The notes under the pieces: model-generated
Database searches by the model: none
Told to the model about the DNA's origin: nothing
The model's input: the letters and a program-made list of their open reading frames with translations, nothing else
In this document: piece by piece, positions 33,728 to 41,469 of the stretch
Position numbering within the stretch: position 1 is the stretch's first letter
How the letters are laid out: every line of letters begins with the position of its first letter
Position numbers and translations under genes: made by a program
Source of the DNA: JAOTVV01 sp039591075
GTDB lineage: Bacteria; Gemmatimonadota; Gemmatimonadetes; Gemmatimonadales; GWC2-71-9
Direction of reading: 5' to 3'
DNA length: 64,000 bases
Assembly (NCBI GenBank): GCA_039591075.1
Contig: JBDHEI010000004.1
Location: forward strand, 1-64,000

Positions 33728-34384
33728 ATGTTCCGGCAGATACTCTACACGCAGTGGAAATGGACGGGGCTCGGGATCGTGGCGGTGACGCTCGTGGCCT
33801 TTTCCCTCCCGATCCTGACGGTGCAGAAGTTGGGGATCACCGACCCCACGTGGCTCGACGCCCGCGTGCTCCTCGCAGAGATCGAAGCATGGAGCCGGAT
33901 CTACCCGGCGCTGGCGCTCACCATCGGATTGCTCGCCGGGACAATGGCGTGGACCCACGATCATCGGAATAAGCACGTCTATGCGCTAACCCTGCCGGTG
34001 CCGCGGTGGCACTATGTGCTGCTGCGGTTCGGCGCTGGGCTCGCCATGGTGATGGCGCCGATCGCGGCGCTGTGGCTCGGCTCTGTGCTTGCGAGTGCGA
34101 TGGCCGTGATCCCGCCGGGTCTGCATGCGTATCCACACGCCGTAGCGTTGCGGTTCGCCGTTGCCGTGGTCCTCGCTTTCAGCATCTTCTTTGCGATCTC
34201 GGCGGGCACGGCCCGCACTGCCGGCTACATCCTCACCATTGTGGGGGGGCTGTTCGTGACGCAGCTCCTGCTGGAACTGTCCGGTAGCAGCACCAACATC
34301 GTCATGCCGATATTCGATCGCATGGTCACGCTACCCGGACCCTTCGAGATCTTCACCGGCCGCTGGATGCTGATCGATGTGTAA
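33728..34384 (+). CDS. ABC transporter permease subunit
   Basis: The 218-aa protein has six predicted membrane helices (for example LGIVAVTLVAFSLPIL, PALALTIGLLAGTMAW, MVMAPIAALWLGSVLASAM, FAVAVVLAFSIFFAISAG and GYILTIVGGLFVTQLLL), as in ABC-2-type permeases. It lies in the GntR/ABC operon and overlaps the next gene by eight bases. No substrate is indicated. Confidence 0.82.
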   Translation: MFRQILYTQWKWTGLGIVAVTLVAFSLPILTVQKLGITDPTWLDARVLLAEIEAWSRIYPALALTIGLLAGTMAWTHDHRNKHVYALTLPVPRWHYVLLRFGAGLAMVMAPIAALWLGSVLASAMAVIPPGLHAYPHAVALRFAVAVVLAFSIFFAISAGTARTAGYILTIVGGLFVTQLLLELSGSSTNIVMPIFDRMVTLPGPFEIFTGRWMLIDV

Positions 34385-35477
34385 CCGCCGTCGGCGGACG
34401 GTCGTGGTGGCTTTCGCGATCCTCGCGGTCCTCGCCGAGCGACCACTCCGGGCCCAGGACACTGACGCCTACCGTTCCGTGGTGGAGCGACTGGCCGGGC
34501 GTGTGGAAGCGCTGACGCTGCTAGAGTCCCCCGCGCGACAGAATCCGGAGATCGGGCCCCTCGATACGCTCACCTACGGCACCATCTCGCTGCTGGTGCC
34601 ACCGCCCCGCCGGGCGTTCGCCGACGAGGTGGGGCGCGCGGTGTGGGACACCATTGTCGCCTACTTTGGACCGGACACGAGCGCCGTCGCGCCGACCGTG
34701 GTTGCCCTGGTGCCGGCGGGCCGCCGTGTCCCGCTGGCTGCCACGTTCCAAATACCTCTGAGACCTGAACACCCTGTGGACTATGCCATCGGCTTTGTGC
34801 TGAATCAGGTGCGCGAGAGGGAAGTGGCGCGGATCGACCACGGCAGGTGGGGCGAGTGGTTCTCCCAAGCGGCGAAGGCGATGCTGTTTTGGCCCTCCGA
34901 CCTGCGATTACAGGCGGCCTATTTTGATTTGGCCACGAAGCCATGGTCGGGGGTCCGTGATTGCTTTGCGGGTGACCTCGGTCAATGCGCGCGTGTCGCG
35001 TCGGTGGGACCCGACGATCCGGTCACGGGCCACTTCACGGTGGAGGAGCGCAGGAGAATCGTCGAGCGCGCCCGACGCGACGTCCTGCCGCTGCGTCGCT
35101 CGGCTGCAGCTGCGCGCTGCGTGGATGACGGTATCGACAGCGCGTGCGTGGAGCTGTTCCAGCAACATCCTGCCTGGATTCGCGAAGATCCGCTCTCGCC
35201 AATGACCCGCGCGACGCTGATCCACACCGCCCTCGACCTCGGCGGGGAGGGCGCGTTCGGGCGGCTCGTGGCGTCCGAGGGCGAGGATGTTCTTGCCCGA
35301 TTGGCAACCGCGGCCGGGGTGTCGCAGGACACCCTGCTGGCAACGTGGCAGCGCAGGATCCTGGCCGAACGGCCGCAGTCCACGACACTCCCACGGCTCC
35401 CGGGATGGCTGGCATTCCTTTGGGCCGTCGTGTTCACTGTGGCCGCGACCAGAAGCACCAGATGGCACCGCGGATGA
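34377..35477 (+). CDS. Exported protein of unknown function, operon with ABC transporter
   Basis: The 366-aa protein has an N-terminal signal (VVVAFAILAVLAERPLRAQ), a long soluble domain with several cysteines (DCFAGDLGQCA, ARCVDDGIDSACVE), and a C-terminal membrane helix (WLAFLWAVVFTVAA) with a basic tail. The region just before the helix (LVASEGEDVLARLATAAGVS) resembles the end of peptidase-MA-like domains, but there is no HExxH zinc motif. The gene overlaps the permease gene and, by an ATGA, the next gene. It is probably a membrane-tethered extracytoplasmic partner of the transporter. Confidence 0.65.
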   Translation: MCNRRRRTVVVAFAILAVLAERPLRAQDTDAYRSVVERLAGRVEALTLLESPARQNPEIGPLDTLTYGTISLLVPPPRRAFADEVGRAVWDTIVAYFGPDTSAVAPTVVALVPAGRRVPLAATFQIPLRPEHPVDYAIGFVLNQVREREVARIDHGRWGEWFSQAAKAMLFWPSDLRLQAAYFDLATKPWSGVRDCFAGDLGQCARVASVGPDDPVTGHFTVEERRRIVERARRDVLPLRRSAAAARCVDDGIDSACVELFQQHPAWIREDPLSPMTRATLIHTALDLGGEGAFGRLVASEGEDVLARLATAAGVSQDTLLATWQRRILAERPQSTTLPRLPGWLAFLWAVVFTVAATRSTRWHRG

Positions 35478-36625
35478 GGCGACTGGTAATGTACGGCGTG
35501 CTCGCCTGCGCGGCGATCGCGGTGGGACTGCTGCCGCCACGGGAGCCCGAGAGGCCGCGACCTCGGCCGCTGCCCCGCACGCTCGACCGCGCGTCGTGGC
35601 AACTCCGAACCGCGGTGGAGCGTTATCAGCTGCTCTCGCTCCGCGATTCGGTCGTACAGCTCGTGCAGGATGGCGCTGTCCCGTTCGGGGATTCCCTGGC
35701 GTTCCTGGTCGATCCCGAGCTGTCGGCGCACCATGACTCGGTGGTTCGGGCGCTGGTGACGCGGGTGTGGCGCCGCATGAGCCCGGGTAACGCACGCACG
35801 CGGATGGTGGTTGTGGTGGATGTGGACACGAGTGCGGCCTATCGTGGGCTACCGAGGTACCCGACATACCGGCTGCGGGTCGATCACCTGACCCCGGAAG
35901 CTACCGACGGTACGACATGCGTTGCCGGGATCAAGATCGGGTTGGGGGAAGCGCAACGGATTCGCGAAGGCCGTTCGCTGAGTCCCGCCGTCATTGAGCG
36001 GATTCGCGAACGTGCTGTCGGGGTGTGCGGCTTCTATGCGGCGTTCGGGAGGCCTGGCAAAGGGGTCCGATCCTGGCTGCCACCGCGCAATTACGTGCCG
36101 GCCTCGGAGGTTTCGTGGACCCGCGATCCGCTCGCGGTCCCTCACGACCCGCCATATGCCGGATGGGGGGGGGTTCGGGGTCTTCACTTCGCGCTCGTCG
36201 GCTGTGCGGCGGGTGAACGGTCACGCTGTGGGGAGATGCGCCGGCGCCTTCCCGGCGACGACCGGCTACCGGTACGCTGGGCCAACTTCGAGGTCGATGG
36301 GGTGGCGGTGCGTGCTGATGAATATGGCTCCTGGCGCGATCCACTTGGGCCCTCCCAGCGTTCGTACTTCGCCGCCATGGTCGCCCACTACGGCAGGGAT
36401 CAGTTCGAGCGGTTCTGGACGTCCGACGCGCCGCTTGAGGATGCGTTTCTGGCAGCGACAGGTGAGTCCATCGACGATTGGACGATGCGCTGGACGCGTG
36501 CCGACTTTGGGACCCCGGCGCGTGGCTCGAAGCTGCGACCGGTGTCGGTATTCCTCTCGCTCGTGATTGCGGCTGTGCTTGTGGGAAGCGCTGGCCTGCT
36601 GTCTCACTTCCGGCAGGCGGCGTAG
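35474..36625 (+). CDS. Exported protein of unknown function, second member of the pair
   Basis: The 383-aa protein has the same layout as its upstream neighbour: N-terminal hydrophobic segment (MYGVLACAAIAVGLLP), extracytoplasmic domain with paired cysteines (GTTCVAG, VGVCGF, GCAAGERSRCGE), and a C-terminal helix (SVFLSLVIAAVLVGSAGLL). Before the helix is FERFWTSDAPLEDAF...DDWTMRW, a motif again found in a remnant at 38.7-39.0 kb. ATG at 35474 forms an ATGA overlap with the previous stop; ATG at 35462 is an alternative. No catalytic motif is evident. Confidence 0.65.
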   Translation: MRRLVMYGVLACAAIAVGLLPPREPERPRPRPLPRTLDRASWQLRTAVERYQLLSLRDSVVQLVQDGAVPFGDSLAFLVDPELSAHHDSVVRALVTRVWRRMSPGNARTRMVVVVDVDTSAAYRGLPRYPTYRLRVDHLTPEATDGTTCVAGIKIGLGEAQRIREGRSLSPAVIERIRERAVGVCGFYAAFGRPGKGVRSWLPPRNYVPASEVSWTRDPLAVPHDPPYAGWGGVRGLHFALVGCAAGERSRCGEMRRRLPGDDRLPVRWANFEVDGVAVRADEYGSWRDPLGPSQRSYFAAMVAHYGRDQFERFWTSDAPLEDAFLAATGESIDDWTMRWTRADFGTPARGSKLRPVSVFLSLVIAAVLVGSAGLLSHFRQAA

Positions 36626-36629
36626 CCGC

Positions 36630-38363
36630 TCACGCACGGCTGCGGCCGCATGCGTCGGCTTTCGTGATTGCCACCTCCAGATCGGTACGAGACGCGGAGA
36701 CACCCATGGTGGCGGCGCGCTCGATAGCCACCCGCAACTCTTCGATGACCGCCTCGGCCACGCGCAGTTCACCCTGCAGCGCGACTTGCCGCGACTCGAC
36801 TTCGCTACGCTGCTGCGGGGTAGAGCGGGTGTGGCCGCCGTCATCCCTTTCCCCTTCCTCCAGCAGGCGGTCGAGGCGTCCGAGTTGGCGCGCCAACGCT
36901 CGGACGCGAGCCACGATGCGATCGGCACTTCCCACCACGCCGGGAATGCGGTCGCGCTCCGATCGCGGCAGGTTGGTCACGAGCCCCGCAATCACCGCAC
37001 GCTCGCTGCGCACCCGCTGTACCGTGTCCACATGGGTGCCGAACGCCCCCGATCGCGATCCGAGTGTGCCAGAGGTCTCGGTCGACACGGAACCGCTGGG
37101 CGGGCTGTCACCGCCACGCAGGATGTCACGCGGCGTGTAACCAGTTGTCCACAGGCGACCGTACCGAAACGCCACGGGGAGCAGCCACAGCGCCGCGATG
37201 AGCGGTGCGAAATCCAGCGCCTTGTTAGTAGCGAGGTCGATGGCGAGCAGGGCGGCGTTGCCCAGTGCGAACACGGCAACGGTCCGCCGGAACCGGGCCA
37301 CCGGCGTGACTGGCAGGGTCGTCATGGTGCGGATCGCAGCGCGGACGCCCGTGGCACGCGGTACGGCGTACCCGCCCGTCGTCTGCGGCCGGAGCAGTGC
37401 ACAGAGTTCCCCAGCCGAGGCGTAGCGATCGTCCGGCTCCTTCGCCAGGCAGCGCGTCACCGCTTCGGCGAGGTCGGCTGGGCAGTCCGGCCGTCCCAGA
37501 GTGACCGACGGAGCCTCCTCACTAATCAGTCTCACGATGAGGCCCTGAAACGTGGCCGCTCGGAACGGCAGCTCGCCCGTCAGCATCTGGTAGGCAACCA
37601 CGCCGAGCGAGTAGAGGTCGGACCGGTGGTCCACCTCCGCCTCCGCGCTTGCCTGCTCGGGACTCATGTAGTCGGGTGTGCCTAAGAGCATGCCGGTGCC
37701 CGTCAGGCCTTGGCCGTCCTCCGGTTGGGCTGCGCGCGCAATCCCGAGGTCGGTGACGAGTACGCGTCGCTCGTCGCCCTCGAGCAGGATGTTGTCGGGC
37801 TTCACATCGCGATGGATCATTCCGGCGCGGTGCGCGTGGTGCAGGGCACTGGCCGCCTCGAACAGAATTCGTCGCACCTCGTCGAGCGGGAGCTTCCCCT
37901 CTCGCTTGGCTCGTTGGCCGAGGGTTTCGCCGTGAATAAGTGGCATGACGAAGTAGGCGAGGCCATCGCTCTCACCCACAGTGTAAATCGGCATGATGTT
38001 GGGATGCCGGAGCTGCGCCATCGCCTCGGCTTCGCGCCGGAACCGTTCTAAGAGCAGCGGCGAGGCGTGAAAATCGTAGCGCAGCGTCTTGACAGCCACT
38101 TCGCGCTTCAGGCGCACATCGCGGGCGGCATACACCTCGGCGAACCCGCCCCGACCGAGCAACGTCCCGATCTCGTATTGGTCGCCCAGGGCGTGCCCCA
38201 GTCGTCGCCGATGCAGCTCCGCCCCGGACGACTGGGATGCAGTACCCGTGTCACCTCCACGAAGCACAACGGAGAGCCGCTCACTGCCGCACTCCGGGCA
38301 GTAGCGTCCCCGATCGGGAAGCTCAGCGTTGCAGACGGGACAGCGTTGGACGAGTTCAGCCAT
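36630..38363 (-). CDS. Membrane Ser/Thr kinase with N-terminal zinc ribbon and DLG motif
   Basis: The 577-aa protein has a zinc ribbon (C8/C11, C22/C25), a PknB-type kinase at about residues 62-320 (LGRGGFAEVYAARD, AVKTLRYD, MIHRDVKPDNIL, GTPDYMSPEQAS), two hydrophobic segments near 345-390, and a C-terminal region of mostly helical, possibly coiled-coil, sequence. The metal-binding DFG is DLG here (VTDLGIARA), a tolerated variant. The ribbon and kinase are cytosolic; the membrane segments anchor it. It converges with the preceding ABC operon, with four bases between the stops. Confidence 0.9.
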   Translation of the reverse strand: MAELVQRCPVCNAELPDRGRYCPECGSERLSVVLRGGDTGTASQSSGAELHRRRLGHALGDQYEIGTLLGRGGFAEVYAARDVRLKREVAVKTLRYDFHASPLLLERFRREAEAMAQLRHPNIMPIYTVGESDGLAYFVMPLIHGETLGQRAKREGKLPLDEVRRILFEAASALHHAHRAGMIHRDVKPDNILLEGDERRVLVTDLGIARAAQPEDGQGLTGTGMLLGTPDYMSPEQASAEAEVDHRSDLYSLGVVAYQMLTGELPFRAATFQGLIVRLISEEAPSVTLGRPDCPADLAEAVTRCLAKEPDDRYASAGELCALLRPQTTGGYAVPRATGVRAAIRTMTTLPVTPVARFRRTVAVFALGNAALLAIDLATNKALDFAPLIAALWLLPVAFRYGRLWTTGYTPRDILRGGDSPPSGSVSTETSGTLGSRSGAFGTHVDTVQRVRSERAVIAGLVTNLPRSERDRIPGVVGSADRIVARVRALARQLGRLDRLLEEGERDDGGHTRSTPQQRSEVESRQVALQGELRVAEAVIEELRVAIERAATMGVSASRTDLEVAITKADACGRSRA

Positions 38364-38388
38364 AGGTGTTGGGGTGCGGCTTGCGACA

Positions 38389-38394
38389 ATTATA
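38389..38394 (-). promoter_or_regulatory. Perfect TATAAT -10 box before the kinase gene
   Basis: On the minus strand, TATAAT occurs at 38394-38389, 26 bases upstream of the kinase ATG at 38363. No good -35 lies at the usual distance (TTGGAT is 20 bases upstream), so it may depend on an activator or an extended -10. Perfect -10 boxes are rare in this GC-rich window. Confidence 0.45.
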
Positions 38395-38475
38395 CCGGAT
38401 CAGCTCCTTCAGAGATCCAATCCTTCTTTGCGGTCTTGAGAAACCTCCAGGGTGGTGCGAGGTTACGGGTCCCAC

Positions 38476-38533
<58 letters not shown>

Positions 38534-38547
<14 letters not shown>

Positions 38548-38682
38548 CTCACCAGGCTCGGATATGCGAGCCCGTTCTGCGTCGGCGCCGCGCCGCTTCG
38601 GTCCACGGCGCTCGTCTATCGACTCGCGCCTTAGGATCAACTCTGCCCGGCGCCTCTCACCAGGCTCGCATGTGCGAGCCCG
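38534..38682 (+). repeat. 41-bp direct repeat of the tRNA-Cys 3' end and following hairpin
   Basis: Copy A (38534-38574) and copy B (38642-38682) match over 41 bases with two mismatches; the first 27 bases are identical. Each holds the last 14 bases of the tRNA, the CTCACCA spacer and a GGCTCG...CGAGCC hairpin. The offset is exactly 108 bases. The paralogue remnant begins immediately after copy B. This resembles a pair of attachment sites, or a local duplication at a tRNA. Confidence 0.75.
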
Positions 38683-39008
38683 GTGCGGGGTGGTACTGGT
38701 TCTACAGCTACCGGTACGGACATGGCCTTGGACCCGCGGCACAGGAATACCTGGGCGACATGGTGGGTCGATTCGGCCGGGAGCGGTTCGAGCGGTTCTG
38801 GACATCCGATGCGCCGCTCGAGGAGGCGTTCGAAGAGGCGATGGGTATGCCGCTCGATCAGTGGACCATGCAATGGGCACGGACCTACATCGGCGTGCCG
38901 CGCACCGCAGGGCAACTTCCATGGGGCTCGGCCGTTCTCTCACTAGTGCTGGCTGCCGCGCTCGTGGGCGGTGCGGGGCTTTACGCCCAGCGGCGGCAGG
39001 TTGGTTAG
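38682..39008 (+). pseudogene. C-terminal remnant paralogous to the gene at 35474-36625
   Basis: From about 38690 the reading frame encodes SYRYGHGLGPAAQEYLGDMV, then FERFWTSDAPLEEAF and QWTMQW, closely matching the C-terminal third of the exported protein at 35474-36625 (12 consecutive identical residues in FERFWTSDAPLE). A membrane helix (AVLSLVLAAALVGGAGLY) and basic tail complete it. The first two thirds are missing, and the frame upstream runs antisense through the tRNA-Cys repeats. It is best read as a truncated duplicate. Confidence 0.75.
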
Positions 39009-39140
39009 GCGGTTAGGCGGTTGGGCGGTAAGTTCCTCCACAGAGGTCTGAGACGAAGTGGGTCGTCACGACGAAAGAGGACAACCCAACTCCGGGTTCC
39101 CATGTCCGATCCAACCGCCCAACCGCCTACCCGCCTAACC
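39003..39140. repeat. 26-bp inverted repeat of GGTTAGGCG units bracketing a start codon
   Basis: The left arm (39003-39028) consists of tandem GGTTAGGCG-like units. The right arm (39115-39140) is its reverse complement with one mismatch in 26. They are 86 bases apart and enclose the ATG of the decarboxylase gene at 39102. More CCGCCTAAC units continue to about 39163 and encode the Pro-rich N-terminus of that protein. A related unit (CCACCTAACCGCC) occurs at 10184-10197. Confidence 0.7.
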
Positions 39141-40649
39141 GCTGAACCGCCTAACCGCCTAATCGACGACTGCCTGTCGACGAGGAACGGGCATCTCTTC
39201 GTCGAACAGTGCGATACGACGGATCTGGTGAGCCGGTTCGGTTCGCCGCTGTTCGTGATCTCCGAAGACCAGCTGCGCCGTAACGTGCGCCGGTTTCAGG
39301 CCGCGTTTGCGAGCGGGTGGCCCGATGGGCCGGTCAAGGTGCTGCCGGCCGCCAAGGCCAACTGGATTGCTGCCGTGCAGCACATCCTTGCCAGCGAAGG
39401 CTGCGGTTGCGACGTCTACTCGGCCGGTGAGCTCACGGTGGCCCTACGGGCCGGCTTCGAACCCCAATACATCTCGGTCAACGGTGTGCCGAAAGACGAC
39501 GAGCACATCTACCGATGCGTCCAGGAAGGTGTGCGCATCACGATCGACAGCGTGGAGGAAGTGGACGCCATCGAGCGCGCGGCGACAGCGCTCGACGGCG
39601 TCGCCACGGTGCGGCTGCGGCTCAAACCCGCGCTCGCCGGGTTCGTGCGACACAGTGAGTTCGTGGCAGAAGGACTCGTCCCCACCGACATTGCCGCCCT
39701 CGCCTACAAGGGCGGGCTCGCGTTCGACGACGCAGTGGCGGTCGGCCGCCGCCTGCTCGCGATGGAGCACGTCGAGCTGGTGGGATTCCACCAGCATCAC
39801 GGCCGGCACCACCGGTCGCTGCGCTACTGGGAAGAACAGATGCGTGCCTTTGCCGCCGAGATCGCACGCGTGTGCGAGGCCCTGGGTGGATACCGTCCCC
39901 GCGAGATTGACATCGGCGGCGGGTTCGCGATTCCGCGGGATCCGTTCAATGCCGTGACTGATTACACCGAGCCACTGCAACTCGCCGTGCTCCACACCCT
40001 GTCGAAAGGGCTTTGGGTGTTGGGGCGCCGAGGGCGGTACGGCGTTCTGCGTCAACTCGTCGATCTGTTCGCGAGCAAGCCGAATGAGACGCCGGCCCCC
40101 AGCATCGAGGACTACGCCCGGGTGTGCACCGAAACGCTGCGGGATTCGCTCCACCGCGTGGGGATCGCCACCGAGGGGCTGCTGCTCGAGCTCGAGCCGG
40201 GCCGCTCGATCCACGGTGATGCCGGGATCCACCTGACGACGGTGCGGAGCATCAAGCGCATGACCCACCCGATTCGATTCAACCTGGTGGTGGTGGACAG
40301 CACCGAGTTCTGGCTCACGGGTGGGCGCTACGAACACCACCTGCACGACTATGTGTTCGCCAGCAAGACGGACGCCCCGCTCGAGGGCAAAGCCGACATC
40401 ATCGGGCGGAGTTGCTTTGGCGATCGCCTGATGCCGCTGGTCAGGGTCCCCCAGGTTGAGGTAGGCGACCTCCTGGCGCTGCTGGATACGGGGGCCTACC
40501 AGGAGGTCTCGACGAGCAACTTCAATGCGCTGCCCCGGCCAGCCACGGTGCTGGTCACGGGCGATCAGGCGGCGATCGTCCGGCGGGCGGAGACCGAGAC
40601 CGACGTGCTCCGCCGGGACATCCTTCCGGCACACCTGGGGAGGGGCTGA
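39102..40649 (+). CDS. PLP-dependent decarboxylase, diaminopimelate decarboxylase-like
   Basis: The 515-aa protein is a fold-type III PLP enzyme of the DAP/ornithine decarboxylase family. The Schiff-base Lys lies in VLPAAKANWIAAV, the glycine-rich phosphate site in EIDIGGGFAIP, the ELEPGRSIHGDAG motif is intact, and the catalytic Cys is in GRSCFGDRL. It is about 90 residues longer than LysA, with an insertion around residues 300-345 (TLSKGLWVLGRRGRYGVLRQ), so the substrate may differ from meso-diaminopimelate. The N-terminal 25 residues are encoded by the CCGCCTAAC repeats and look like a recent addition; GTG-type starts near residue 40 could be the original start. Confidence 0.83.
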   Translation: MSDPTAQPPTRLTAEPPNRLIDDCLSTRNGHLFVEQCDTTDLVSRFGSPLFVISEDQLRRNVRRFQAAFASGWPDGPVKVLPAAKANWIAAVQHILASEGCGCDVYSAGELTVALRAGFEPQYISVNGVPKDDEHIYRCVQEGVRITIDSVEEVDAIERAATALDGVATVRLRLKPALAGFVRHSEFVAEGLVPTDIAALAYKGGLAFDDAVAVGRRLLAMEHVELVGFHQHHGRHHRSLRYWEEQMRAFAAEIARVCEALGGYRPREIDIGGGFAIPRDPFNAVTDYTEPLQLAVLHTLSKGLWVLGRRGRYGVLRQLVDLFASKPNETPAPSIEDYARVCTETLRDSLHRVGIATEGLLLELEPGRSIHGDAGIHLTTVRSIKRMTHPIRFNLVVVDSTEFWLTGGRYEHHLHDYVFASKTDAPLEGKADIIGRSCFGDRLMPLVRVPQVEVGDLLALLDTGAYQEVSTSNFNALPRPATVLVTGDQAAIVRRAETETDVLRRDILPAHLGRG

Positions 40650-40758
40650 GCGGAGGAGCGTCTCTCCGCGCCCGGCTTCACGCCCGCTTCACACCAGCTT
40701 CATCGCCCGCTGGCGATAGGTGAGTCCTACTCTGCAAACACCCGTAGAAGGAGACGGC

Positions 40759-40995
40759 ATGGCACTCGTAGTGCGTGAGGAAGTCCGACGGTCCGCGACG
40801 GACTGCCGCAAAGAGCTGAGCTGCCTGGCCGGAGACGGGACGGACCTGTGCCCGGTGAAAGATTGCGTTGCCGGCACGGTTCACTTCATCGAGTGCCGAT
40901 CAGAGGGCTATTGCTCGTACAAGCAGGCGTTTGGTGACGCCCCTCTCTGTAGCTGTCCGGTTCGCAAAGAGCTGTACCGCGCGTACCGGGTTTGA
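40759..40995 (+). CDS. Small Cys-rich protein, 78 aa
   Basis: The product has eight cysteines (TDCRKELSC, DLCPVKDC, IECRSEGYC, LCSC) and no signal peptide, so it is probably a cytosolic metal- or Fe-S-binding protein. It ends in CPVRKELYRAYRV. AAGGAG six bases upstream of ATG 40759 makes the start secure. I do not recognise an established family name. Confidence 0.7.
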   Translation: MALVVREEVRRSATDCRKELSCLAGDGTDLCPVKDCVAGTVHFIECRSEGYCSYKQAFGDAPLCSCPVRKELYRAYRV

Positions 40996-41467
40996 GAGCC
41001 CGACAGGAGCAGGCGCCCATCTGGACTGCAGTAAACCGCATAAGTGAGATATCCCGTTCCGAAGGCCGTGGCCTTGGGCGGCAGCGAATGCCTGGGCTCG
41101 GTTCCCAATCGGGCCCACTGAGCAGCGAGATGCCGGATCGCGGAACGCCCTAGACTCCCGCTGACCAACAGGTCAGCTCCATGCGAGGCCTTTGTGGCTG
41201 GAATGCCCGGATGTGCTTCGGGTGCCAGCCGCGTTCGGCGTCGCGAGGGGCTACACAAGCGACGTACTGACCTCAGGGTCAGGTGGCGGTAGCTGCTCCA
41301 ACCGCGCTGGAAGTGTTGGCTCCACTGACCGGAGCACCTACCCTTTGGCCTTTCGTGGCCGTCGCACCGGTCGTTGGCTCCGGGATAGAGCCCGACCGCA
41401 CCCTCAGGTCGGTCCCCCAGAATCTGGCAGTTGACCAGATCTCTGTAACAAGTATCTTATCACCAAG
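40996..41467. other. Intergenic region with twin palindromes before the MarR-hybrid operon
   Basis: This 470-base region has no convincing coding frame. It contains two hairpin-forming palindromes with the same stem: GCTGACC-AACA-GGTCAGC (41160-41177) and CTGACC-TCAG-GGTCAG (41267-41282), spaced about 106 bases apart. A promoter candidate for the next gene lies at its right end. No known riboswitch is recognised; in particular, I find no c-di-GMP aptamer consensus. Confidence 0.5.
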
Positions 41468-41469
41468 AT
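41431..41469 (+). promoter_or_regulatory. Promoter of the MarR-hybrid gene, possibly leaderless
   Basis: TTGACC (41431-41436), 16 bases, then TATCTT (41453-41458) form a plausible promoter whose start site would fall within about two bases of the ATG at 41468, implying a leaderless or near-leaderless message. No Shine-Dalgarno is present. An inverted repeat ATCTT-N6-AAGAT (41454-41469) overlaps both the -10 and the start codon and could be a MarR-type operator. Confidence 0.5.

Noticed and set aside
38584..38655. Second 72-base tRNA-like segment with GGCGCCG and CGGCGCC ends
   Set aside because: Neither the anticodon stem nor the T-stem can pair and the middle does not match tRNA-Cys, so it is not a tRNA gene; only the ends are shared.
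40653..40672. Hairpin GCGGAG...CTCCGC after the decarboxylase gene
   Set aside because: It has no T tract and a short stem, so it is not called a terminator.
40908..41258. 116-codon minus-strand frame in the intergenic region
   Set aside because: It overlaps the Cys-rich gene, has no ribosome site and shows no recognisable domain.
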